Source: Cadophora sp. MPI-SDFR-AT-0126 (taxonomy: Eukaryota > Ascomycota > Leotiomycetes > Helotiales > Ploettnerulaceae). From it: a stretch of 64,000 nt of DNA. The notes beneath the pieces were generated by a model. It was not told the DNA's origin and did not search any database. It saw nothing but the letters and a program-made list of their open reading frames with translations. This document shows, piece after piece, positions 10,672 through 20,707 of the stretch. The position numbers were made by a program, and so were the translations under genes. The stretch is taken from the NCBI GenBank assembly GCA_020747065.1, contig JAGMVK010000001.1, positions 3,348,001 to 3,412,000 of the forward strand, read 5' to 3'. Within the stretch, counting starts at the first letter, position 1. Every line of letters begins with the position of its first letter.

Positions 10672-11676
10672 ATGGCCTCAAAACTCGCCCCCTTCATATT
10701 CCGTACCGTCGCTCGACCTGCCCGCATAGCTTCACGGACGCAATGCCGCTCTTTCGCGGCCAGTCCGAGAGCTGCGAGTGATGTCCTCCAAGTTGTACGT
10801 CTCCTTGAAGCTCTCACCAAGCTCGCAGATACTGATGGTTTTCAATGCAGCATCGAGATAGCCCGGTGAATAACGCCAGCATCCCTTTCAAGTTCACCGA
10901 ACAAAACAATAAGCTCGTCGATGAGATTCTCAAGCGATACCCTCCCCAATACAAGAAGGCTGCTGTTATGCCCCTTCTCGACCTCGGACAAAGACAACAT
11001 GGATTCTGCAGCTTGAGTGTCATGAATGAGGTTGCACGTCTACTTGAGATGCCACCAATGCGAGTCTACGAGGTCGCTACCTTCTATACCATGTACAACC
11101 GGGACCCCGTCGGAAAGTGGCATGTACAAGCATGCACAACGGTATGTAGGGATGTGGAGTCTGTTGTAGTTTTGGTAGCTGACTTTGGATCCATAGACAC
11201 CCTGCCAGCTTGGAGGATGCGGCAGTGATGTGATTGTCAAGACGATTTCCGAGCACCTTGGCATCAAGCCTGGACAAACCACAAAAGACGGCCTTTTCAC
11301 ATTCGTCGAAGTCGAATGCCTCGGTGCCTGTGTCAACGCACCCATGGTCCAAATCAACGACGATTACTACGAGGATCTGACTCCCGAAAGCACAGTTGCT
11401 CTTTTGACGGCTCTGCAAGAAAGTGCGAAGTCAGTGGAGACAACGGCATCCAGCCCTCAGGTTGAGGCCGGCAAGGGAGCATTGACTGGCGAAGACAAGA
11501 ATGTCAAGAGCGGAGCGGATGTTGGAAAGGACTCTGGAAGAATATATAACAAGGATGGTGTCAAGATTCCAGCACCCGGCCCAATGAGTGGAAGGAAGAC
11601 TTGTGAGAATCAGGCGGGATTGACGAATCTGACGAGCGAGCCGTGGTCGACAGAGGTTTTCCGCAAGGACTTGTAG
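10672..11676 (+). CDS. nuo-24: NADH:ubiquinone oxidoreductase 24 kDa subunit (complex I, NDUFV2)
   Basis: Three exons, 10672-10794, 10851-11141 and 11197-11676, encode 297 residues. A basic, Arg/Ser-rich presequence ([20 protein letters not shown]...) targets the mitochondrial matrix. The thioredoxin-like ferredoxin fold holds the four ligands of cluster N1a: Cys136 and Cys141 (CTTTPC, spanning intron 2) and Cys179 and Cys183 (CLGAC). The family sequence [16 protein letters not shown] is conserved. The subunit belongs to the NADH-oxidising arm with NDUFV1. The C-terminal tail (about 225-297) is Lys/Gly-rich up to the conserved end [16 protein letters not shown]. Both introns are in phase 0. 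Confidence 0.96.
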
Positions 11677-12053
11677 ACGAGCGTTGATAATCGAAAATGT
11701 ACATAATCCATTTGTATTTGTGCTTATATTTGGGATCTTTCTATCCACCTTACCCACAAACATCAGACTGATGGTTCAGAGGCCTAGTGGTCTCAGCGTG
11801 ATTGCCATTCGAGATGAAAGCAATCATAGGTTGGAAATAGTTTCCCGAGCAAGGTCTCGACGAACCGTTCCTTGCGCATTCTAAATTATGTATCCAATAT
11901 TGCTGATTATCAAAGCCAGTTTCTGTAAGCCTTGCAAATATGTCTGTACCAAATCTGGCTGAGGCTCAATCACTGGCAGGGGTCTTTCAGCTCCCACCTC
12001 AACATCTGCCTCCGCATGTTTGTCCTCAATACCCATGACAAGTATCACGCATC
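11677..12053. other. Intergenic region between nuo-24 and the HET gene
   Basis: Both neighbours point rightwards, so this holds the nuo-24 3' end and the HET promoter. No other feature is seen. Confidence 0.5.
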
Positions 12054-14514
12054 ATGGACACATCGCTTTCAGATCTCGGTTTGAGTCCTCTTCAAGAGCT
12101 CATGCGAGAAGCGAGTAAGAAATCCGAACTGGTCCACAGAAACCACGATCTTACCGATTCACCATACTTCGAAGACGGCGATCCGATCTTCAATGAGCCG
12201 TTGTTACCAACCACCCTGTGCGATGTTTGCCAATCCATTTATTTCGTACCAACGTCCAAATTGACAGAGGATGAGTATCAAAAAGCACGACTAGGTTATC
12301 CAGAGCAGACGGATTGGGCTTTCAACCGGCTACTATTCTACTTTCACCAGCCGAGTTTGGAAGCTCTCTCCGAATCATCCAAGAATGGATGTCACTGTTG
12401 CATACTGATTTGGAAGAACTGTTTCGCGAATCAAGGATTTTCTCACTCGCAGATGACAGCCTCAGATCCAATCATCCTTGACCATTCCCTTGGTATGAAA
12501 GAGCTGTCGTGGAGTGGAAATTGGTTTCCAGGCAACGGCAATTATATGGGTATTCGATATGCCGGAAAGGCATATGGATGGGCCCAGCTACGGTTCCTTC
12601 AGATTCCAAGTCAGTCCTTCAAGAATCTTGGAAACATAGACTCCACCACTATTGACATCAACTCACAGATCCCATGACACGGATCCTTCAAGATAACGCC
12701 AATCCATCTTCTTCTGTCCTAGAAAATCTACGTCTTGCTAAGAAATGGCTTGCTACGTGCTGGATCAATCACCCAAAGTGTCTTCAATTCAAGATTCCAC
12801 CAATGCCGACTCGAGTTATCGACGTTGGCACGCCAAATGGATCTCGAAGTCCTCGCCTTTGCACACCACGGGTGCGAGCTCGCTATTTGACACTGAGTCA
12901 CTGTTGGGGGCCGCACCAGATAATTACAACCACAAGCCGTAACTACGACGCACATTGTAAAGGTATTACTATGGAGAGTCTGTCCAAAACATTCCAAGAT
13001 GCTATTAATGTTACGAGGCAGTTTGGGATGAGATATATTTGGATTGATTCCTTATGCATCATACAAGACTCCGCAGCAGATTGGGCCAAAGGTATACAAA
13101 ACGTATCAGTCTAAATAATTTTCAAATACTGTTCTGATCTTCTCTAGAATCAGCCAGAATGTGCGCAGTCTACAAGAACGCACTTTTTACGATTGCCGCC
13201 TCTCGCGCGAAAAGTGGCAAAGATGGCCTCTTTTCATTAGAGACACCAATACTACACACACCTTGCTTACTTCCACAATACGGGTTTGCCACTAAGGGAG
13301 GGGCTCAAGTTCACATTCACCTCACCCGAGATCCCGAGCCAACAGACGTGGGGTTCCTGAAGAATGATCTCAAAGGCCCGTTGTACGATCGAGCATGGGT
13401 CCTCCAAGAAGAGAAGCTTTCCCACGCTACACTAGCCTTCACCGAAACGGGTATGACGTGGGAATGTTCATACAGTATGGTAACATCTCAAGATCCAGAA
13501 GGGATGGACGATAATCTGCGACATGACCACCTCAAGTATGCCATCAAGCTTGGCGAGCGCCACTCTCGCATGCCGTCTGTCCTGCGAAAAGAAAAGGAGG
13601 ATTTTAAAGCAAAGAATCCGACCTATGACGAGACTTTACTGAGGACGCAATTCACCTCCAAACGAACGAACATCTACCAGGAATGGTGCGAAACAGTCGA
13701 GCTCTATTTCCTACGGAAGATCACTCATCCAGGAGACAGACTACCCGCTCTTAGTGGTCTAGCCGAAGCAACAAAAGAAGTGCTGTCAGATCGCTTCTCG
13801 CAGGAAAAGTACGTCGCAGGCATCTGGCTTTACGACCTCGCCAGGCAGCTCGTCTGGACGACAACAATCTCACATTTCCACTCACGAAAACATGTCCACC
13901 TCTACGAAAAGCGGGCACTTGGCAGCCCACTGAGCAAACGCAGAACTCGGCCGCCAGAGCTTTACAAAGCTCCGACATGGAGTTGGGCAAGTCTGCACGA
14001 GACGCCTGTCTCGTGGGGAATGCATTTCTGGGGCGACTGGGCCGGTGATTGGATCAAGCTGGTTTTGGCAAAGACTCAATGGACACCCAGTACTTTGAAT
14101 CCGTATGGCAATCTGTTAAGTGCAGAGCTCTGCGTCGAAGGCATGCTCCTCTCCGTCTTCGCCATTGGACAAGACGATCCATATCTCTACGACATAACGC
14201 CCGAGCTTCTCCGCGAAACTCCTGAGGGCGAAGAGCCGCCTCCGTTCGTGAAGATCGGGAAGTTGGTTCTGGATGAGGAAAAGAGCTTGGAGGGGATGAG
14301 AGATGGAGAAATGGGAGGAGCGATTGTGGAGTTGTTGCCGGTTATTTCTAGTGAGAGAGGGAATGAGATGCGTGGGTTTAGATGGAAGATTACGTGTTTG
14401 GTGCTGGTAAAGAGTGGTTTGGGGGATGGAAAGTTTAGGAGGGTTGGGTTGGGGTTGGTGAGTGATTTGGGGTATTTTCATGATGTTGATATGAGGGAGG
14501 TTGTTATCATATGA
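12054..14514 (+). CDS. HET-domain (heterokaryon incompatibility) protein
   Basis: Three exons, 12054-12609, 12669-13091 and 13148-14514, encode 781 residues. The HET domain (PF06985) spans about 235-390. It begins with YLTLSHCWG, continues through ITMESLSKTFQDAI and RYIWIDSLCIIQDS, and crosses intron 2 into WAKESARMCAVYKNALFTIAAS, all in conserved order. Intron 1 (GTCAGT...CACAG, with a TTGAC branch site) is inferred from frame. The N-terminal part has CDVCQSIYF and CHCC blocks, often seen in fungal HET proteins. A W-rich region (PTWSWASLHE) lies near residue 645. HET domains trigger cell death when incompatible strains fuse, and many paralogues have unknown roles. No second incompatibility partner is next to it. 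Confidence 0.9.
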
Positions 14515-15056
14515 AGACTTACTTTTTCGAAAGCATGTTTTGCATTGCTACGTTCACTGAGCTAGGATCGCAGATGAATCAAAGTGAATCGACTTTGATG
14601 TTTAGGTTCCTTTTCGTAAGGCAAGCGCCGCTCTGAATTGGAATAACAGTTCGAAGATTGGATGGCATCTCGTTGGAGTGAATTGAAAAGACCAGTAGTT
14701 GCCAAATGTAATAGGGCAGTTCTAGAAAGTCTTCAAACATTCAAAAGAAAAGATAGTACACTTCACCAGTATTTGTCGACTTGAGCATAAATAATAAAAT
14801 TCTCCCTAAGAGATTCTACTTAGGTTGCCGCTTCCCTCACCTTACAGATCATCGCTTACATTTTACTCATAGGTCAATTTGCCGAGCCGAGATGCAAGTA
14901 CGACCTCAACCTCCATTCTAGACTTCACTTCTTTCCATGAGCTTCAACGCTTTTTGTACTATCATAACTGCAGTGTCACAAAACAAACAACATCATACAT
15001 CGCATCCAAGTCATCACAACGATCAAAAGGCATTTCCACTCCCATTTCACCCGACC
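14515..15056. other. Intergenic region upstream of the hydrolase gene
   Basis: This holds the HET 3' end and the hydrolase promoter. An in-frame ATG at 14937 would extend the hydrolase by 40 residues. That extension (MSFNAFCTIITAVSQNKQHH...) is not hydrolase-like, so it is probably leader. Confidence 0.45.
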
Positions 15057-16058
15057 ATGGCAGAACTAGATTGGAACACCGGCACCAAGACCGGCCTCGT
15101 TCCTATTGGCACATCTCTTCTTCATCTTCAAGTTTCCGGTCCCGATCGCATACGTGGCGAGCCAGTGGTGCTTATCATCCAAGGACTGGGCAGCTGTGCA
15201 TCGTCCTGGGCAGCTGTTATCCGTTTTCTCCAGCCTTACATGCGCGTTGTCATTTACGACAGAGCTGGACTTGGGAAAAGCGAACCTTCACGCCTACGAC
15301 CAAACTTAAGCAACATAGTGCGGGAGCTGGAGGAGCTCTTGGTGGTGACCCGTATCGTACCTCCTTATTTCATTGTCGCACATTCCTGGGGTGGGGTATT
15401 GGCTCGGCACTTCATCGCAAATTCAGCGCTCAACTATTTCTCTGGTCTGGTTCTCGTGGACGCCAATCACGAACGCACCCTTCAATTTCTGGATTGGCGG
15501 GTGTTTATGGACTGGGTTAAGGTTGGTGGCATAAATTTCGCCCAGGCGCTCAACATTGAAAGCCGTCATCAAATGCTCCCTGCCGAATGGATTGAATATC
15601 AACAAGACGCTGTCAGACCTAGACACGTTGAACAATCGAAGAGAGAGTATGACGAATACGCACTCAGCTTTCTATTATTGGCGTCAAATGAATTTCTTCA
15701 TGGAGAGAAACCCCTACTGGGAGTCAACCCTGTTGGAATACTCGTGGGCACCAATGGAAAGGACCTGACCATGCTTTACAATGCAGCTATTTCTCAGGGC
15801 CATGGAACTCCGGACGAGCTGAAATATTTCCAAAAGTGGCTTATGAAATTTGGTGAAATTGACTTTATGCTCCAGAGTGAGGCGACAAGACTCTCTACCA
15901 ACTACAGCGTCGTTCAGGGTCCCGAGAACAGCGGTCACGATGTGCATGTGACAGAACCAGCTGCTGTTGCAGAACTGGTCAAGAGCACTATGAAGAGTGC
16001 TGAAACTCTTCGTAGACTTAGTGCTGGCGCTGGTGGACCCCCTTTCAGCCATGTTTGA
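15057..16058 (+). CDS. Alpha/beta-hydrolase
   Basis: A single exon of 333 residues from MAELDWNTGTKTG. The fold features are clear: an oxyanion-loop motif QGLGS at about 42, strand/helix VVIYDRAGLGKSEPS, the nucleophile elbow AHSWGG with Ser110, and the likely catalytic His near 294 (NSGHDVHVTEP). The catalytic acid is probably in the ILVGTNGKDL stretch at about 230. The nucleophile motif is A-H-S-W-G rather than G-x-S-x-G, which this fold tolerates. There is no signal peptide. The substrate is unknown. The gene stands alone, with HET upstream and a convergent DUF1996 gene downstream. The upstream ATG at 14937 is less likely as a start. Confidence 0.82.
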   Translation: MAELDWNTGTKTGLVPIGTSLLHLQVSGPDRIRGEPVVLIIQGLGSCASSWAAVIRFLQPYMRVVIYDRAGLGKSEPSRLRPNLSNIVRELEELLVVTRIVPPYFIVAHSWGGVLARHFIANSALNYFSGLVLVDANHERTLQFLDWRVFMDWVKVGGINFAQALNIESRHQMLPAEWIEYQQDAVRPRHVEQSKREYDEYALSFLLLASNEFLHGEKPLLGVNPVGILVGTNGKDLTMLYNAAISQGHGTPDELKYFQKWLMKFGEIDFMLQSEATRLSTNYSVVQGPENSGHDVHVTEPAAVAELVKSTMKSAETLRRLSAGAGGPPFSHV

Positions 16059-16871
16059 GAGCTAGTCGTGATTGAGAAGCTAGTGTTCGGACCAGAGATG
16101 ATCTGGGCGTCAAGTAACGACTTCGCAGGCGAAAAGGACTGGACTCGATAAATATAATAATTACTCACTGATATTTGAGCTCAAGTCCCGTATCGCAGAC
16201 ATTTTTCGCGGATTTGATATTTAGTGAGCTCTCTCGATGGCCTCGGTGCAGCTCAACGTCGGTCAACCACAGCCAGCTTTTCCTTCGAATTATCTGGAAA
16301 GTTGGCCCAATAGAATTGTGGGTTGCTCGCACTCCAAGTTCGTCAGTCTTCAGTCTCGGTCTCTTCCTTGAGATTTGTGTGCTTAGCAATAATTCTAATC
16401 CCACCTCTGATCCGTCTGAACGTCCACCTGTGCAGTTCGGATATTTGTTTTGCTTCGGCTGCTTTCTTTCTTGTACAGTGCCTGCCGATATTCTGAAGTC
16501 CTGTCTTACTTAGACCGAGTGTTAAATGGTATTCCTTTACTTGTGTTTTGTTAGAGTCCGAGGTCGACAAACTGCGGGCTTTCAAAGTGTCAATTCGGGA
16601 CGAGGATATTGATCAGTGCAGGGTGACGTTCCCGAAAATGGCGATCGAACTCAGAAGATGCATAAACATTTGATTCAGGTCTTGAAATAATTTTATCTTG
16701 ATACGTTAAAAGAACTGAATTTGGCTCGGGCGGGAATGAACACCCTCCTTTTCTATCAACCAGCCACTGGCACCTTTCGAACGACGGCAAAAATCTACAT
16801 CATCTTCATTCTTGACCAAAAATTCCCTGATAAACTGTCTTTTCAAAGTCTTCAAACTACCGTGAGACTTT
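16059..16871. other. Convergent intergenic region, no gene seen
   Basis: 813 bp between two 3' ends. Frames of up to 112 codons lie on both strands over the same bases and have no recognisable composition or motif. Confidence 0.5.
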
Positions 16872-18133
16872 CTACATCACCTTGTGGCCACCAGGAAGCT
16901 CAGTCAACCCTGCGATATTGATAATGTGATTAGCGCCTGGCTAGCGATGTATACAATAGTCTAAATGATGAGTACTTACAGCCATCGATATCCTCTTCCA
17001 CGGTCACCTGTTGCGAGCATTTGTTCATATCGGCAATAGACTGAGTCTTCGCAGTATCGCAATTGACATAGCAAGGGGTGTCGAGAATCTTCTGTAGGGA
17101 GTCGTTTTTCCAACCGAAAACATAGTCGGCGTGGTTCGCATATCCTGTCCGGTCCCCAAAAGACCACTACAGAAATCTTAACGATAATCAAGAACTCGTT
17201 TGGACTTCCAGGAAACTTACAACAAACGGCTGACTTCCATCCTCAGGCCAGATCGACTTATCATTAAACGGCTTCGTATCCCAAATAACCTCAAACATAA
17301 CCTGCGAAGTCCGCACCGGATGCGTCGCCGGACAAGGGCCAGCACTCTCGAACGTTCCAGTCTCGGGATACGCCATGTGTGACATGTGGTCAGGACTATC
17401 GAGGTTCTTGCCATCCCAGCAGGTTGGGAAGCGGAGTGATGCCATGATGCCAGCTGCGCAGACGCGATTGGGGAATGCGAGGGACTCGTGGTCTCGAGAG
17501 GCCATGGTGTCGAGGCAGGTGAAGGTGAGCTGGCGGAAACGGGCTGCGTCGGCGAGACTGTGGGCTTGGACGTCGCCGATGAACATACGGAAGCCCTGAG
17601 AGGATTTTGTCAGACTGATACCCGATGGCGAAGTGATTCACAGAGGAGGCGGATGAAAGTACATACAGGTTGGAAAGCCGAAACCTTCGACTTCTGAGCA
17701 GTATCATAGAGCGGATCTTGCATATAATACACGGTCATTCCTCCACCTGCAGCACCTTCAAAACCAGAATTGGCAAGTTGATGTACACGCTTGTACGTCC
17801 CATTTCTCGCCTTGAAGTATAGAATAGCAGTCCAGTAATTCGAAAAGTCTTCACTCATTTGACAGGTTGTGCATGATGACTCGCCAGGCATATCTTTTGC
17901 GTAGTCCATCGTAGCATTGAAAGAGTTCTGAGATGGTTAGCGAGGGAACATGATTGTTTTTGATTGGGGATTAAACGTACTCCGCCCACGATTTGATGGA
18001 CGTGGGGAGACGGGATCTGTCCTGGGCTGACGAGGGGATCGAGTCTCTCTGTAACGAGTTGAGAACATTGGAACCGAATCAGGGCAATGCTCGGACTGGC
18101 GAGGGCCAAAGCTAGGAGTGTTGACAACTGCAT
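16872..18133 (-). CDS. Secreted DUF1996-domain protein
   Basis: Five exons, 18133-17981, 17927-17667, 17595-17221, 17166-16980 and 16909-16872, encode 337 residues. All introns are GT-AG with consistent phase. A signal peptide (MQLSTLLALALASPSIA, about 1-17) precedes the DUF1996 block: PHVHQIVGGNSFN, SSCTTCQMSEDFSNYWTAIL, and the PTCWDGKNLDSPDHMSHMAY region. Cys and His residues in these motifs are conserved across the family. The final short exon supplies the usual W-L-x-x-L-P-G end. DUF1996 proteins are common in fungi, are often secreted or wall-associated, and have no firm enzymatic role. The fourth intron (GTAAGT donor at 16979) splits the Trp codon. Confidence 0.88.
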
Positions 18134-18723
18134 CGTGAGTTTTGACCTTCACTGCAGCGTCGGGATAATTTGAGCACAGAAGTGAGCGAGTGAGGTGTTG
18201 CAATACTTGGATTAAATGTGGCTTACGATATATGGGACTTCGATACCTTGCTCAGACTCGACTCTTAACGGTTATTGAGGACTATTGAGTAATCCCTATC
18301 TTCATTATAGGCTATGGTGGTCTGTAAGCGCGTGGCAGTCTCTCGAAAATCTAGATACCGGGACGAGCCGATGAGATATGCAAGAACATTTGAACATTAG
18401 AAGCCGTTGAGTTCTACCCAATGGTGGGCATGGATGATTGTTCCTGATACATATTCTTCTGCTTGGACTTGTTTACTTTCTTGGCGGCTTATCGGGGCAA
18501 GCTCGGCATCGGTTTTGGTAGACTTGATTGGCATATGAGGGAACACCTCGGGCTTGGGAAACTGAATATGCAAGTCCTTACCCTTGGTTCATATGAAATT
18601 CCCACACACTGATTTGTGGCTGTTTCTGTCGATTAGGCTGCAGGCTCGCTTCATTTAATGAAAAGATTTCCCGATCTTAGCCAAACATCTTGCTATCTGA
18701 TCTTCTTCGCTTAATATAGTGGC
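18134..18723. other. Intergenic region upstream of the DUF1996 gene
   Basis: This holds the DUF1996 promoter. Nothing else could be supported. Confidence 0.4.
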
Positions 18724-19164
18724 TTCAAATGCCGAAACTCAACAAACAGGCTGTTCGGCGATTTCTCTCCTAGGCGCTCGTCGACGAGATATTGAAGACC
18801 ATACCGAACGAGACAGAGCATAACCTCATATTTCAAGCGGGGAGAAGACCTCGCAAGAACAAGGGGGACGAGGACCAGTGTCTTCAGTCCATCGTTCAGC
18901 AGCTCAACTTATTTACCTTTCAAGCTACAAAGGCGCTTTGGACTCGATGATCTTGGGCATCACATCCAGTTCGAAGTTGACGGGGTTACATTAAAGGAAC
19001 TTAGAGCGTATAGTGCCGAGTGCCAAGCATCAAAACAGATTATTAACGACACACGCCGAAGACTACGGACCGTGGATTATTCCAGTATTGCCAAATATCG
19101 ATCATGGATATCTCGGTTGGACAGTGTTGAGAGCGAGAGGCCGATCGGACATATAGATACGTAA
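18724..19164 (+). pseudogene. Possible small gene or relic of unknown function
   Basis: From an ATG near 18729 the frame reads MPKLNKQAVRRFLS, meets a TAG, and continues ALVDEILKTIPNETEHNL up to about 18879. A second frame opens at about 18926 and runs RFGLDDLGHHIQFEVDGV... to the stop at 19162-19164. A GTGTCT donor at about 18879 and an AAAG acceptor at about 18927 would join the two in phase. The TAG could be a C-to-T change of CAG, or it could be part of a TTTCTCTCCTAG splice acceptor with an unseen first exon. The composition looks coding, but I do not recognise the protein. It may equally be a degraded copy. Confidence 0.3.
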
Positions 19165-19229
19165 TCCTGTGAAAACGAAACCGTCACCTCTGCAGTCCAA
19201 AAAACCAAGCGTCGACCAACCCATCAAAA

Positions 19230-19671
19230 ATGCGACTCAACACCACGCTCACACTCTGCATGGTGTTCCTGGGTGTATATGCACAGACGGCTGTGGATGG
19301 ATGTCCGAAGGGCGTATACGCTTGTCTTGATGTGATCAATTCCAGCTTGTGTATATCGCAGAACGCTGAGAGGGGGACGAAGGAAGATCTGATCAAATGT
19401 GTAACGTAAGTGAACGTGGTGCTTCTCTTTGGAGACAAACGATTGTGGGGACTGCTAACAGTTTTCAGGTACGAGAACAGTGCAAGCAATTTGACAGGAG
19501 CTGAGAAGGTATAAACGCCCTCTATCAGACGGGATTGTGTACAGACGACGATAGAAGGTACTGATATTTCCATAGCTCTGTCTGTGTTCCGGCTGTCACT
19601 CAGCGCCAATAAATGCTGCTATCGCAAGCAAATTCCCTCCACCTTGCGGAGTCAACGGCACGGATGCTTGA
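19230..19671 (+). CDS. Small secreted cysteine-rich protein (8 Cys)
   Basis: I assembled this from three short exons, 19230-19405, 19469-19508 and 19576-19671, which give 103 residues. Both introns have GT-AG ends (GTAAGT, and GTATAA with CCATAG) and consistent phases (2, then 0). The signal peptide MRLNTTLTLCMVFLGVYA (1-18) is followed by a mature part with eight cysteines at 25, 32, 41, 57, 74, 76, 79 and 96. The spacing is C-x6-C-x8-C-x15-C-x16-C-x-C-x2-C-x16-C. This is neither the hydrophobin nor a clear CFEM pattern. Small size, secretion and even Cys count fit an apoplastic effector or surface protein. Function is unknown. A TATA-like CATATAGA lies about 80 bp upstream. Confidence 0.75.
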
Positions 19672-20707
19672 TTCATAACTCAGCAAGGATGAAGATCTGT
19701 ACATAGAATGTCAGATAAAGGTTGATCAAGTGTATATATCGGAAAGTGCTCGGAATTCTGTCGACATGAGAGCCTGCGACTGGCAAGAACGTTTATAGTA
19801 GGATAATAGAAGTTTGAGATGGTCGATGGCTGCACGCTCTAAAGGATATCTCCAACAACTTTTCATAGAGCTTCCGAACTACAATTTGAGTAGGTTCTGA
19901 GTAGGCCGTCTGTGTTCCTGGACACGGATATGCATTCTAACGCTTAGTATGCGAATTCAAGTCCCCGATGTCGAAAGAACATTCATCTTCCAGCAAGTTC
20001 TCAACAACTACAGCTTTGTCACGGTTAATATTGCGAATAACCCAATGGACATGATAAAAAGCACACAGAGACCATCACTAGACAGCCGAGAATGACCATG
20101 CAAAGAGTAAGATCAGGGACGGTCTTCTGCAAAAGTTATAATTGGAGATAGAGATGCTGATATCCATGCCCTCTTCTTTCCTTTCTTCCCTTTCCCCCTT
20201 AATTCCCTCCACCCTATATATGCGTGTACCTGCATCCCAACATCCTATATCGCGGCACAGCCTATCTAAAATACAAGAAGTGGAGTCTTTCGCTTCCAAT
20301 CTTTTATTCTCCCATTGCTCCATTGCTTGAAGATCGATCAACCAAATGTAAGTTCTCGTCCATGCTTACACGCGCTATCTCTTACTCCATCTTCCGTCGC
20401 TGCTACAAAGTGAGCAGTAAGCTGTCGGAAGAGATACGGAGAGAGTAAGACGCGATGTCATGACAGTGACACGATAGCATGGGACCAAGGGAAGGAAAGC
20501 AGCAATACCCAAAACGCCAACGCTGGTATCCAATTCCAAACCGCAACGCCACTCAATCCGGCCGACAAATATCATAATCGCGTACTAGTATGCTCGATGT
20601 GTAAGGAAAATAGCGCTGTAGAAGCACTCCAGGTGATAACGAATCGTATGTATCGTATCCAATCTTACACCACTTCCTCCTCAGGACCCCACATTCATAC
20701 CTTTCGC
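19672..20707. other. Intergenic region, no supported gene
   Basis: 1 kb between the small secreted protein and the convergent 3' end of the large minus-strand gene. A TATATAT motif at about 20215 is followed 130 bp later by an ATGTAAGT, which could be an intron donor in a short non-coding transcript. No open protein could be built from it. Confidence 0.4.

Noticed and set aside
14937..15056. Upstream start extending the hydrolase by 40 residues
   Set aside because: The extension is Ser/His/Gln-rich, unlike the family N-terminus, and MAELDWNTG at 15057 is a natural start.
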